From Gracilariopsis chorda (Eukaryota; Rhodophyta; Florideophyceae; Gracilariales; Gracilariaceae), in contig NBIV01000052.1 in assembly GCA_003194525.1 (NCBI GenBank), positions 186,001-250,000 on the forward strand: a stretch of DNA of 64,000 bases, written 5' to 3'. Positions 22,373 to 34,529 of the stretch are shown here, piece after piece. How positions within the stretch are numbered: position 1 is the first letter of the stretch; each line of letters opens with the position of its first letter. The notes beneath the pieces were generated by a model. The model did not search any database. It had not been told where the DNA came from and was given only the letters and a program-made list of their open reading frames with translations. Both the position numbers and the translations under genes were made by a program.

Positions 22373-23229
22373 TTCTGCTCTCTGCAGCCCCAGTATCATT
22401 CAGATTGTTTGTAAACATCTTGGTGCTTTGCACCCTGAATCCTCAACCACAAGACGCGATTCCGACTTCGAGAGCTGTATTGATTATGTGTTTGGCTCTT
22501 CTGAATTTGGGAAGTTGTTCTATTTACAAAACGCTATGCGATATCAATGAGCGACTGCCTACCCACAATTCTTACCGCTTGCTTAAGGCATTTGATGGTA
22601 AGCACTTGTTTGGGCAATCTTGAGTCTCGGAAGTAAACGGAGATTAACCGGAGGCGTGACGATTTACGATTTCTGAAGAGTGGAGCTGGAGCATAGCTAC
22701 TTCAACTTGCTTTGTTATCTATATCCAGTCTAAGAGCATACCACCACCGAACAAGAGTTACGGGAGAGCAACTTGTGCCAACGCTTCTCCTCTTCGCAGT
22801 TTTATTCTGGGATAATTCTACTTATCTTGGCTGATTCAAGTACTAGTATTGATACAGTCAGTGCTCTCCAAGATTCACCCTCGTGTCCCATTCTCATCCT
22901 TCGACAACACCTTGAATGACATGTTCCACAAAGATTGCCGATTTCCAAGTGACATGCATGTTGGATGCAGGTCTGAGGGTAGCTCAGTGCCATGACAGAT
23001 CGCTAGTCATTCCATTGACGAAAATCAAGGCACTAGAAACTTTGGCGCCACATAAAGCGATAGTTATATAAAGCACACGACTTGCGTAACTTGCGTAGTG
23101 CAAAATCATTCACAATCTGTACATACCTCATTGTCCAACCCGCCATCATGCCCACAAATAGCGCTACTGAAAACTCAAGCATCGTGAACATAGCGCATAG
23201 TACAAATTAATTTCGCAGAGATCCATGCC
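22373..23229. other. Intergenic region between convergent genes
   Basis: Contains the 3' ends of gene C (plus) and the ABC-F gene (minus). Only short frames without domains; nothing else seen. Confidence 0.5.
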
Positions 23230-25299
23230 TCAGAACTTCATACCCTTCTTCAAGCTTTCTTTGTACGACAGAATATCACCATCCCATACCTTGACACCAT
23301 TCTCTACGACCCAGATCTCTCTCGCAACCTGACTCAACAACCGGAAATCATGAGACACCAGAACAACACCGCCTTCGAAGTTGTTAATTGCCTCGGCAAG
23401 CGCATCGATTCCGTTAACATCCAACGCGTTTGTGGGCTCATCGAGTAACAAAATATGCGGTTTCCGAATTGCAATCTCAGCGAACACGAGTCGAGACTTC
23501 ATACCCTCGCTGAGATGTGCAATGGGAGCAAGCTGGGCCTCTCCTGTAATCCCGAAGCGACCTACTTCAGCGCGGTAACCTTGAAGGGTCTCATGTAGCT
23601 TTGGGTATTTCGAACGAACGTATTCAACCGGAGACAGATTGAAGTCAAGCTGATCCGCAGAGTGCTGATGATACCGTCCTACTCGCAGACCAGATTTGTG
23701 AGAAACTGTGCCTTCACAAGGCCCAAGTTCTTGCAACATAAGGTTCAGCAGTGTACTCTTCCCAGCACCATTCGGTCCAACCAAGGAAACTCGAGACTCT
23801 CCATCAATGCCAAAGCTGAGGTTAGAGTACAAGTAGTCCTCCTTCTTTCCAGAATACGAGAAGGCCACATCTGAAAAACTGATAAGCGGAGGAGCCAATG
23901 TTCCGCATCCAAGGAAGGAAAACTTGAAGCGAGGTTCAGCATAAGGTGGCTCAAGCAACCCCGCTTCCACCATCTTATCGAGCTGTTTTTGTCGCGACTT
24001 CGCCTGTCGAACAAGGTTGGCGTCTAGAACACAGAAAGGATGAGGAAGAAGTTTGCATGTAAGTAATTGGTTGGTCTATATTGGGAATGACTCAATAAGA
24101 GTGGTAGCGCGTATGAAGAAAACGTACATGTTCCGCAGGAGGCGATGAATTGCTTGATATGCTTGATTTCTTCCTGTTGCTTCTTGTACAACTTGAGTTT
24201 ATTGGTGTCCTGCTCTTCTCTTGTACGCACGTAGGTGGAATAGTTTCCACCCCAGTACTTGAGCTTTTGCTGTTGCATGACCATAGTGTCTGTGCAGACA
24301 CCGTCCAAGAAATCTTGAGAGTGAGATACGACAATTAGAATTTTGCTGTACCGTGACAGATATTCTTCCAACCAGACGCACGCAGAGAGATCAAGCTGAG
24401 ATAATGCAAAGATACAGAGATAAGTTAGGTTAATTAGAAACAGATGAGAAGTCGCTGGCACTTGTACGCGCGATAGAAAAGCATCCGTACGGGTTAGAGA
24501 AACTTACGTGGTTGGTGGGTTCGTCAAGAAGTAACATTGTGGGTTGAATGAACAGCGCCTTGGCAAGAGCAACCCTCATTCGCCAGCCACCACTCATATC
24601 TTTTGTCTTCTTCTGCATGGTTTGAGCATTAAATCCCAAACCACAAAGAATGGTACTGGCACGACTCTCAAAGGTGGAGGGATCAAGCTCATCCAGCTTC
24701 TCGTAGATGTCATTCAACAAAAGACTTTCTGGGCCCTCTTCTGTGAGAATATCATCCGCCCTTGCCTCCAGTCTGGTGACCTCCGCCCTGGCGGAATTGA
24801 TGACATAGTCGAGCGCAGTATCGTCTGAAGGATGTGCCTCTTCGGACAACAGGTGAATGTCAATGTATTCAGGAATTGGCACTTGTCGCTCGGCGAGAAC
24901 CTTCAAAAAGGTGCTCTTCCCGCATCCATTTCGGCCAATAAGGCCGTACCTTTTTCCCACAGTGAGTTCAATCAAGGTATCCTCAACGAGAACCTTGTTG
25001 TGAAAGTTGAGCGAAAAGGCGCCAATCTTAATATCTCGTGCGCCATAGACGGACATCAAGATTCCGGTGGCGGTTGTACTCGTATCTGCGGCAGCGTCTC
25101 CCAATTCATCCTTGACGCTATCGGCAGTGACGGACGAGGACGCGTCTTCAATCCTTTTGGACTTGGTCTTGGAAGTGGAGCTCGTTTCATATTTTCGACG
25201 CACTGCCTCTACGGCTTCTGGACCCTTCTTCGCGGCCTCTGCTTCCTCGCGGGCTCTTTGCTTTGCGAGGAACTTCTTAGACTTGTTCTTGGGCGGCAT
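23230..25299 (-). CDS. ABCF2: ABC-F family ATPase, ABCF2/ARB1 type (ribosome biogenesis)
   Basis: A 617-residue soluble ABC protein with two ATPase domains and no membrane segments. ARB1/ABCF2 shuttles between cytosol and nucleus and helps assemble both ribosomal subunits. The start is the ATG at 25299 (MPPKNKSKKFLAKQ, the usual basic N-terminus). Exons are 25299-24508, 24395-24128 and 24023-23230; introns of 112 and 104 nt have GTAAGT and GTACGT donors, and total coding length divides by three. Domain 1 has Walker A GRNGCGKST, signature MSGGWRMR and Walker B LLLDEPTNH. Intron 1 falls right after DEPTNH and exon 2 resumes LDLSACVWLEEYL. The linker includes CGTYANLVRQAKSRQKQLDK. Domain 2 has GPNGAGKST, LSEGMKSR, LLLDEPTNALD and VSHDFRLL. 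All ATPase motifs are intact, and the gene looks complete and functional. It is expected to be a constitutively expressed housekeeping gene. Confidence 0.95.
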
Positions 25300-27676
25300 T
25301 GTGCAGACAGCTGTGAGCACGCTGGTAAACTGTTCGCTGGTGGGGCGCACTCTTGGCGTGTATGGTAGAGGGCGGACGCCGGCGGCCGCAAAAACCGTTG
25401 TCTACTCGATGGCGCGCGAATGTTTCTCTTCGGATGCCGAAGCACTGGGGCCCATACACGTATTGTCACGTGTATGTCTTGGACGTCTCCCCTCACGTGA
25501 TTGGTGCCACTTGGCGCTTCTTGGATGGCGCGAGCGTTTGCAAAAGCCGCCTTGCGCTGATGGCTTTGCAGCTGAGATGTCTACGTGTCAATATATGTTT
25601 GATTCACAAAAACCGTTGATAAGGTTACCGAACTCGAGAACAAATCGACGCCGTGTACAAACGCCTTAATGAAGAGTGCTGTGATACCCTTCGTAGCCAG
25701 AAGGCCTGCAACGTTGGCAGGCCATTCCTACACACCCCTGAAGAAAGTTGTTGTCTCTCTCCCTTTTCCAACCCCAAAGTTACCAACGGTACCTACCTTC
25801 TTGCCATGCTTCCAGACCCGTGAGGGAATCCGAAATCCACCAGCGTGAAATTCCAGGCAACACCCTACAACAAGCTCCCGTCGGTGCCGTCGTCGGTACT
25901 TATCCGCTTAAAAAGTGAGCCATTTCCGCTCAAATAATCTGCCTAGAGACCACATCGCCCTTCGTGCAGAAAAAGGCAAGCCCAGTGACCGACTTGTCGG
26001 TTACGACACGAATCACATAACGGTTCGAAATCCATGCATTTCCCATATCAAAAATACGGTACCGTTGGTACGCTGGTAACCTGGGTCATGCAATTGCGAG
26101 TTTATGATGATATCGCAGAACTTTTCATTTCTTCACGGGCCATTTCAGCCGAAACGAGCTCCTTGCGGTAACGAAGGGTGTAGGGATATCTCTGATTCCA
26201 TCTTGCACTGTGCTAACGTGCAAACGCGTTTGGTCCCATCAGAATAACAAACATCTCGACAACTCTGTACCTTTGTCCTTTCTGGAGCATCTCAGCAACC
26301 GCATTCCACTTGTGGGATTTGCTTTGTTTTAGATTTTCCGTTTCTCAGATTAACCCCTACCAAGCAGGTGTGCAAATCAGTTACCCATACCAAGCTTGCT
26401 GGTTCCAGGAACTTAATGACCAGGCTTAGCATAGTCCCGCTTGTTGAAGTTTCCATGCCCCCGGAAATCAGGAGTGTACTTCGGTGTTTCTATCGGAACT
26501 AATTACCACTCTAACTTGAACGCAGCCCAATTGGAGAGTGTAAGCAACACTGAGTAGAAATTCTTCCTTTCGGCGTGAACATAGTGCATTCTATATACTG
26601 AACCATGGCTGGAGCTAGCACTCCCTCCGAGTGTCCCCTTTAACCCTGTAACCAGGATTACAGGGCTATATGGATAGCCTTCTAGATGGAGGAATCTGTT
26701 GCATCTCGTGTTTATGAGCAGGTGATGTCACTGAGATTGGAGGAAACCCACGAAAGGCTCCTTAGTCTGGTTTTTCGATTAGTGGTTCAACATGGCTGTA
26801 TCCAAGCCTTCGCAATGACTTAAGCACTCCAATTCACTCAAGGAAGGGTGCTACAGAACCAGCTTATAAAGGCATCACCCTACCGCTTCACAAAGACGGG
26901 CAGGGTTGGCACCGCCGATTCACTTGCTTATCGTGCAGTCTTGTTGCACTATAAAGCGTCCCACCGAGCTTGTTTCTTCACTCTAATAGCGCAAAAGCAG
27001 AAATGCAAACCTATCTAAACCATCCTAAAACTCAGAACGTTATAGACTTGTTTTCAATAAGCAGAGGCTAGAAACAGAAAGTGTTGATGTCTATCAACTT
27101 AGTGATGTCACTTAACACAGGCGATTTTTCGAGACAACAAAAGCTAACTACAAGTCCTCAATGATAAAGACAGCATTCTCACCTACGGCTTTGCTGCCAT
27201 TCGTGTTTGTTTTTCTGCTTCAGGATATTATTCTTAACGTGTAGATCCCAGGGGCTATGAACTCGTAAAGCCGATCCAATGACAACAACGCAGGATGTCG
27301 GATAAAAGCTGATCCGACTTCACAAATGTGCTCGCCTTCCCTTGCGTCCAGTGCGGAAGGGAGCTGGACTCGAAACCAATACAAGGTATCCGTAAAATAC
27401 TAACTCCGAACAGGTTCAGGTAAATGTAGGAGAAATGGTAATTTGGCTTTTAGACTATTTTCCTGGGTTCTCGTCGCCAAAAACTGCAAAGAAGATGAGC
27501 TTTGCAAGAGCGTTTTGAAATATTGAAATGCGTCAAACAATATTGGTTGAAAGACGTTCACGCATTATCACCTTAGGACTTTAGCACTTCTAGACATACC
27601 AGGGATACTCCATACAAGGCGAAATTGCAGTGTATCTAGAATCCCCAACTTTTCTTTTGATTAACAAAACCTAGAA
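25300..27676. other. Gene-poor boundary between the gene island and the transposon-rich stretch
   Basis: The first few hundred bases upstream of the ABC-F start are probably its promoter. The rest shows no supportable gene. I see a 13-bp inverted repeat pair (25781-26070, separate entry) and a small hairpin, CCCTGTAA / TTACAGGG, with a 6-nt loop at 26644-26665. Base composition becomes visibly more AT-rich here. Confidence 0.5.
25781..26070. repeat. Possible miniature inverted-repeat element
   Basis: TACCAACGGTACC at 25781-25793 and its exact reverse complement at 26058-26070 enclose about 264 nt of noncoding sequence. The 13-bp arms and 290-bp length fit a MITE, but I see no clear target duplication, so chance remains possible. 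Confidence 0.3.
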
Positions 27677-28619
27677 CTAGATAGTAGTCCAGCGCCTATG
27701 CGAGCCTTGCTTACGAATACGCCTCATCTGCCTCTTAAAAGTGCTGAGACGAATGTACCACGGGATACCCCCCGCCTCTGCACAACCCCAATACGAAAAT
27801 GAGGTAATACCATACTGGTACAACTTGCCCCTCTTCTTAAAGAACAGAGGACCACCGGAGTCTCCCTCTGTGTTACGGAACGAATGAAGGCAAATATTTA
27901 AGAAAGAAAGTTAGAATCGTATGCGCACTGAATGTTAGTATAGGGTTAGTAGAATACGTACGGCATGAGTCGGTTCTTCCTTTATCCGGCCACCCCTTGG
28001 AAACAGCGCACACGTGATACTTCTCCGACAAAATGTCTTGAGCCTCCTCATAATCATTCTCATAGCACTCGTCAAACGATTTGGAAATCACAGTTGTCTG
28101 CATGGCGTACTTTGAGTCAGATCCTCCGTCTGAAGTAAGACCATACCCGGCGGCAATGACCTTTTTGTCTGGTTTGGGCTCTTTTGCAATTCTAATTGGA
28201 TAGTAAAGCTCATCAGGTATTTCAGTGTCCAATTTCACAACTGCGATATCAAAACGCGAGTCTTCGTCCGCATAGTACTCATCGGGGATCCACACCTTTT
28301 CGAAGTAAAAAGCCTCTGCATTCCTTGGTTCAGACCTCTTTTGACCTACATACACGTATGAATAAGCTTTTTCCACTGTTTCGGATGAAGAATATACACA
28401 GTGAGCTGCCGAGAGGATGTGTCTGCGATCGAGAATGGAGCCAGAGCAAATAGAAGAGTCACCATTTTCATAGTAAAGCTCGAGTTTCACTAGATGGCGA
28501 CGAACCTTCCTAGTAGCTCTCTTACCACCCACAATCTGTGGTATGTTCTTGCTAGCATGAGCAATGGTTACCAGAGCGTATAGCAGTACTAGAAACTTTC
28601 CAGAGAGAATAGCCGTCAT
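27677..28619 (-). CDS. Secreted trypsin-like serine protease (S1A)
   Basis: A 282-residue chymotrypsin-fold protease with a signal peptide (residues 1-23, MTAILSGKFLVLLYALVTIA). The short propeptide ends before IVGG, so activation by cleavage ahead of Ile is expected. The catalytic His lies in SAAHCV, Asp in FDIAVVKL and Ser in CQGDSGGP; the Asp six residues before the catalytic Ser (TDSCQGDSGG) predicts trypsin-like cleavage after Lys or Arg. Two exons, 28619-27962 and 27867-27677, are split by a 94-nt intron (GTACGT donor, ACACAG acceptor) between Cys and the next residue of the active-site loop, in phase 1. Total coding length divides by three. It ends with a basic tail (RRIRKQGSHRRWTTI). 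It appears intact; a digestive, defensive or regulatory role cannot be decided. Confidence 0.92.
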
Positions 28620-29196
28620 TGCGAGGTTCTCATTCAGCTTTTGTGAAAAGATTCTGACGATGATGTTGACCTTGTCTCAGCCAGAGGTACTTAAGGAGTC
28701 TCAGGTGATAGTTGAGAGCAGCACATGGAGAGGTATTATCCTATAACGGGCACCTGACACCTCGACTTTTATCGAAAATGCTTTCGGTACGTTTTTTCCG
28801 GCATATCTCTAAGAACAAAGGATAGCATAATGTTCCATCCTCACTGCGTGCCCCAATTGGCAGTGGGACAGCAAACCTTTACGTTAATAGAGAGAGCAAG
28901 GAATAACGGGGCCTCATTGATTACTGCTGGTTTTTCTCTCGTTACCTCTCACTCCATTCCTTGATGGTGCGTTTTGTGGATAGAGAAGAGTGAATCATGT
29001 AGCTTGATTTGGACATGAACCGAGAGCTTCGTATTTGCTGAGGTGGTTCGGGGCTTCAGTTTGACCTGAAGGTTCAAGAAGGAAAGCGATACATCGGTTT
29101 TAGGTTTTCGCTTCTCAATGAATGTAAACAACCCTGCGAGAGAGGCCGTTGGTAAAAAGTTAGAGCAGTGTGTGCCACAGCCTTTGGCCCATCACT
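28620..29196. other. Upstream region of protease 1
   Basis: Noncoding; presumably promoter and leader of the minus-strand protease on its left side. No repeat or gene is recognised until the repeat that begins at 29197. Confidence 0.45.
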
Positions 29197-29566
29197 AGTG
29201 TCTATCCGCCCGGATGAAATGTTGCCAAATGATTATTTTTTGAAGGTTTCGAACCTTTCATAAACGCGTCAAAAACGGTGTTTTTGAATCAAAAGTACGT
29301 TTTTGATATCAAAAAAGCCGGTTTTCTAAAGCTTTGTAGTAAATTAGACACATTTTACGAGCACATCTCTATTAAACCATCTGCTTGTCTTATGTTTCGG
29401 CTTCTCACCTAGCATAAACAACAGAAGCTCAGAATTTTTGCAATACAAAAACAAGTTGCATAACTTATACAGACTACAAACGGCGAAAAAATCCGATCAA
29501 AATAACTAAAATTAAAGGTTAAGTTGATTGTTTTGACCTCATATGAGGTCAGCGGTCGGATAGACA
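29197..29566 (+). repeat. 370-bp noncoding repeat A (MITE-like, piggyBac-associated)
   Basis: This repeat begins AGTGTCTATCC and ends GGATAGACA, so it has its own short inverted ends. A second copy in the same orientation lies at 32814-33184, similar along its whole length with scattered differences. The interior is AT-rich and noncoding and carries the 16-bp palindrome GACCTCATATGAGGTC at 29535. It abuts the piggyBac element, whose end shares the first 10 bp, so it is probably a non-autonomous relative. Confidence 0.75.
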
Positions 29567-32500
29567 AGTGTCTATCTGACCAGCGACCTCATATGAGGTC
29601 AAATGACCTCATATGAGGTCAATCTTAATTACTCTAGAACTTTATCAAAACCTTAAAACTTTTCCAAAAACTTTTTCGCTTTGATCTTCTCATCATGTCT
29701 TCTACGCCGGCAGCGCTGAACCATGTCCACAACACATCACCAACAGTCGTAGCTGTCACATCAAGCACTATCGTCAACAACATTCGTACACAATGGCCCC
29801 GTCCACAGATCTTCGCAGAACTGTTGGAACAACTGTCAACAGTCGTGCTCGTCTGGTTACAAATGACGCTGAATGCAAACGTTATTACGGATCTCTATAG
29901 AAGTCAACAACGGTACACGGTTCTGTCCTCAATGTTGACATACGTAAGATCAACAATCGAAATCTCACTTTTCTGACTGTGAAGTTTCGTCTACCGAACC
30001 GAGAAAAAGAAGTAACTCTACCTCTATCTAGTGTCAAGCTAGGTACCGGTGTTGACGAAGCCGTGAATGCTGCAGAAGAGCCTATTACCGAGGTTGAACC
30101 CATTAATACGCAAAATATCGAGGAAGATGCTCTTGTCACACCATCTCAGATGCAATTTTTGCAGCCGCAAACAAGTTTATTCAGCGAAAATGCACCTGTC
30201 CAATCAACTGTGATTCACGGTCGTGTGTGGGAAACCTGTACGACGTTGAGTCCTCTGAATGGTTGTATGCAAATGCATCAGTGGAAAGTGGTTGGCCCAG
30301 CTGGAGATTTTATCTCACCGCGTCACGTTCCTCCAAACATGAGTGCATTAGATTTCTTTCTTTGGATGTTCCCTATGCAGCATTTGCAGTTCATAGTGAA
30401 CAGAACAAATGTTCGGTTAGAAAGCAAAGACGTTCGGAGGACTTCAGGGAGAGAATTGCTCAAATTCTTTGGAATTCTTATCCTCATGACTCGCATTGAG
30501 TTCTCTAACAGACGGGATCTTTGGAGCCTCGAGCCGTTTTCTAAGTTTATTCCTCAGCCAAATATTGGTCTTGCGATGTCACGGAACAGATTTGAAATGC
30601 TTAGAAGTTCAATATGCTTCAGCGGAAATGGTGTGACTGAAGAGCAGGGAATCGCGCGTTGGTCCTTCGTAACAGATTTTGTGAAGGCAATCAATGACCA
30701 TCGTCGGTCTTTTGTCACGCCATCACATGCCTTATGTGTTGACGAAGGAATGTCACGATGGTACGGATTAGGCGGTAATTGGATTGATGTCGGGCTTCCG
30801 CACTATACGGCATTAGACAGAAAGCCGGAAAATGGTCTTGAAATGAAGGCCGTATGTTGTGCACGAAGTGGCATAATGCTGAACATTGAGCTCAATATGG
30901 GTGCAAATATTCCGGAACAAGTTTTTGATTCTGATAACGCCCATGGAACGGCAGTCTTACTTCGCTTAGTGCAACCATGGTTTGGATCAGGACGGTTGGT
31001 ATGTGCAGATTCCTTTTTTGCGTCTGTCAGTACAGCGAAAGCATTACTGGAAAAAGGTTTAAGGTTTACTGGAGTTGTCAAAAATGCTACTCGTGAATAT
31101 CCGATGACACATCTCTCCGAAACTACTTTATCAGACAGGGGAGATTTTGTATCTATGCTATCGAAAGGAAGCATTATCAATAATGATATAATGGCTGTAA
31201 TGTGGATGGACAGAGAAAGAAGGTATTTCGTATCAACCTCTGGCACGGTTAGTCCTGGCTGTCCTATTATTCGAGAAAGGTGGAGACGGGAGGGAAATAT
31301 TTCTAAGAAAGTGGAAATGGAGGTCGCAATTCCCGAAGTGTGTGAAGAGTATTACAAAAACTGTTCAATGGTCGATCGCCATAACAGATGCAGACAAGAT
31401 GATCTGAATCTGGAGAAGAAAATTGAAGTGAAAGAGTGGTCATTTCGAGTGAACTGCTCTCTTTTATCGATTTGTATTGTGGACGCCTGGAAGTTGTACA
31501 AAGCCGCAAATGGAACCCGAAACGTGAAAAGTCCGCACCATTTCTATTGCCAGTTGGCTGATGAACTAATTGAGAATACATGGGATACCACAGGTCTAAT
31601 GAGCAGAGATGAGCAAGAATGTGAAAATGATCATGAGAAGCCAATGTTTGCAGGCACTGGCTTGCATTTAATGCAGACGAATAGAAGGAGAAAAAACAAG
31701 GATGGCAAGATTACAAAAGCTTTATATCAAGGACGATGCAGTTTCTGCAAAGGTAATACAAAGTCCAAGTTTTTATGTTCTGGGTGCTATATCAGAAAGG
31801 AAAAAGAAGTGTTTTTATGTCACACTGGTACTAATAGAGATTGTTTTATGAAACACATTGAAGAGTGTCACGGTATAATGAAGTTCAGAAGCTGACGAAG
31901 ATGTCCACAACCTTGTCAACCTTCGTTTTTTATATTAAAAATCTATGTTTAAATGCAAAAGTTTACAATAAGTTCATTTTACCTTTAGCCCCCTACTAAT
32001 TCAATCCGCGTTATTTAGACTTGCTAGATTATTTAAACTCTATTACGAAACTGCCCCTTTAACAGATGTCACCGTATTCTTTCTGCTGTTCAAGTGGGTG
32101 TTATAAACGTTCTGAGAGTTTAAAGATATTTAGAATTAGTCGAGCTCCCGAAGGAGTTTTGGAGTTTTATGAAACTCAGCGAGGTTCGAACTCATGTTTT
32201 GCTGCTCGCATGTGACCTGACGACCACTGAGCTGCTGTTATGGCTCAGTGGTCGTCTTCTACAAGTACTTATAGTTGAAAGACCACCCGGTAGGCCATGT
32301 TTCAAGTTCGAAATTTGAAATGTGGGGCCATGCGGATCAGATTTCAATTTTCTTTTTTAATTTTGCGTGCCGTTGCGCTGACCTCATATGAGGTCAGCGT
32401 ACATGGCTAACCAGGTGGTCTTTGAACTAAAAGATCTGTGGACGGGGCCATTGTGTACGAATGTTCTTGACGATAGTCCTTGATGTGACAGCTACGACTG

Positions 32501-32657
32501 TTAGTGATGTGTTGTGGACATGGTTCAGCGCTGCCAGCGTAGAAGACATGATGAGAAGATCAAAGTGAAAACGTTTTTGGAAAAGTGTTAAGGTTTTGAT
32601 ATACTTCTAGAGTAATTAATATTGACCTCATATGAGGTCGCTGGTCAGATAGTCACT
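29567..32657 (+). mobile_element. PiggyBac-like DNA transposon with long inverted terminal repeats
   Basis: About 3.1 kb. The left end (AGTGTCTATCTGACCAGCG from 29567) is the reverse complement of the right end (CGCTGGTCAGATAG, ending near 32657). The inverted repeat continues inward for roughly 230 bp on each side, to about 29808 and 32432, so the right end holds an inverted copy of the first codons of the transposase. Palindromes GACCTCATATGAGGTC occur at 29585, 29605, 32380 and 32624. It encodes a nearly complete transposase on the plus strand. Canonical TTAA target duplications are not evident at these ends, so the outer boundary is uncertain by some tens of bases. Confidence 0.8.
29793..31895 (+). 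pseudogene. PiggyBac transposase with one nonsense codon
   Basis: The frame runs from the ATG at 29793 (MAPSTDLRRTVG) for about 700 codons and is interrupted only by TAG at 29898-29900; downstream it is open to the TGA at 31893. The DDE_Tnp_1_7 (piggyBac) core is intact. The three catalytic Asp candidates lie in CVDEGMSRWYG, VCADSFFASV and AVMWMDRERR. The C-terminus carries a Cys/His-rich zinc-binding region (CSFCKGN, CSGCYIR, HIEECH) typical of these enzymes, which bind the transposon ends and insert them at TTAA. With a single nonsense codon near the N-terminus, the copy is young or the codon is polymorphic; re-initiation downstream could still yield most of the protein. Confidence 0.88.
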
Positions 32658-32813
32658 ACATCTGACTAGCGGGACAGTTTCCGAAATCTATTTCGGTTTC
32701 ATGCACAGTAAGCAGAACCCAGATTACATAGCGCTTTTTGAAGGGCAACATCATCCGTATTCTCGTCTAAAGCTAACAAAGGATACGCAAGGTCGGTGAC
32801 AGTGTACAAGGCT

Positions 32814-33184
32814 AGTGTCTATCCACCCGGATGTAATGTTGCCAAATGATTATTTTTGAAGGTTTTGAACCTTTCATACACTCGTTAGAAACGGTGTTTT
32901 TGAATCAAAAGTACATTTTTGATATCAAAAAAGGCTGTTTTCTGAAGCTCTGTAGTAAATTCGACATATTTTTCAAGCAAATCTCTATTAAACCATCTGC
33001 TTGTCTCATGTTTTTGCTTCTCACCAAGCATAAACAACAGAGGCTTAGAATTTTTGCTATACAAAAACAGGTTGCATAGCTTCTACGGACTACAAAAGTC
33101 AAAAAAATCCGATCAAAATAACTAACATTAAAGGTTGGGTTGATTGTTTTGACCTCATATGAGTTCAGCGGTTTGATAGACACT
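32814..33184 (+). repeat. 370-bp noncoding repeat A' (second copy)
   Basis: A direct copy of the repeat at 29197-29566. It begins AGTGTCTATCCACCC and ends GATAGACACT, flanked by CTAG on the left and ending in CTAG on the right. It carries the 16-bp palindrome with one mismatch at 33151. The next element (pogo-1) starts at the adjacent TA. Confidence 0.75.
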
Positions 33185-33954
33185 AGCGGTCAGAAAGGCT
33201 TAAAATTTGAAATACGTACTGTTCTTCAGAAAAGGGTTTTGAAGCTGCTTTGGCACACAATATCCCATCCTAAAGCCAAAATGCGATGCAATTAAACTAA
33301 GGACATTATTTGAGACGACGCTGGCGCCATCCCCAGCGTTTCGTTTTGCCGCTTATCGAGGCATGCGCGATCTGCTCCTGCATTTTGGGACCCAGAGTTC
33401 TTCTTTAACCCCAATTTGTAAGTTTCCTAGTTTTTGTTTGGCTTTTTCCATGTCTGAATAACTTATTTATCGACACACTGTCATCCCGCACACTTTTAAA
33501 CTGCGTTGGTACATTTTCGTCCACACACTTTTGATGCAAGCGCTTTGTTTACACTTTCATTTTGCCTGGTGAAGCACCACATTTTTTTTCCATGCTGTTG
33601 AAGTTCTATGAAGGATTTCTGTTATAAAACGTGCTCTGAGTGAGTCGTAAAGCTGGAGATCTGCCCTCTCTGGCAGCCTCTCTGCTGACCACACGAATTG
33701 AAGTAAATAATGGCGTTGGTTCCAACATTAATCGATTTGTTGAACGAATATTCTGGACAATATTCTCTACTTCTGTGAGCACCGCACTTGGGTACATGTG
33801 AGTAAAACAATTCATCCAACATCTTATGGCAAATCGTTTCGTCTTTAGTTCGGAGCCAATTGAAAGTTCTGCCCTCAACTACATCCGTTTCAGGTGTCCG
33901 AATCTTCAAATCATCATGTAGTTTCCATTTCTCATGGTGATTGTCCACGAAAAT

Positions 33955-34521
33955 TGTGTTACAGCCAGTGGTGAGCACAACGTCCGTAAAATAAAACTTT
34001 TAGATTCAGTGTAACAGATGAGTTTCAATAGGTGGTGGTCTCTCTAAAATAAGAGCGGCGATCGAGGGAATCCTGAAAGAAGATCCGCAAGAACCAAGCG
34101 GAGAGCGAGCTCACTAGGCGGACGATAATCCTACAGGCGCTGCTATGGGACGCGCTAAATATCGGCTACTGACAAATCAAACTTAAACGATGATGCAATA
34201 GTGTACCTGAAGGTGCGTATCACGAATTTGAACCAAACGAACTAAAACAAGTCTCGAGGGTGCTTGGTTTACTGCCCTGGAGGTGGAGCGTCAAGTGATG
34301 CACTATACCAGTGCCGCAAGCTGATCTTGTCGCACTCTATCTACAGTATCTTATAAGACTCTAAGTTAGATTATTCTACCTAATCGAATAACAATCCGCT
34401 GGAACAATTCTTCTGGAGTAGTTTGCCTACGTGCGACCAGTTAGAAAATACGAGTGTCCCATTAAGGACATTTTTTTAACAGGCCATCCTTAGGAGCATG
34501 CACAGTACCCGCTGTACTACA
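33955..34521 (-). repeat. Left LTR (3' LTR of the minus-strand gypsy element)
   Basis: 567 bp, starting TGTGTTACAGCC and ending CTGTACTACA on the plus strand. It matches the other LTR along its full length with substitutions only or nearly so, and is preceded by AAAAT. Confidence 0.9.
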
Positions 34522-34529
34522 TACCCCTT

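Noticed and set aside
29535-29620. Repeated palindromes as a CRISPR-like array.
   Set aside because: Only three units with unequal, tiny spacers in an evident eukaryotic transposon end; no cas-like genes.
29197-33184. The two 370-bp direct repeats as LTRs of a retroelement around the piggyBac gene.
   Set aside because: They have their own short inverted tips, no primer site or pol sequence is enclosed, and the enclosed gene is a DNA transposase with its own inverted ends.
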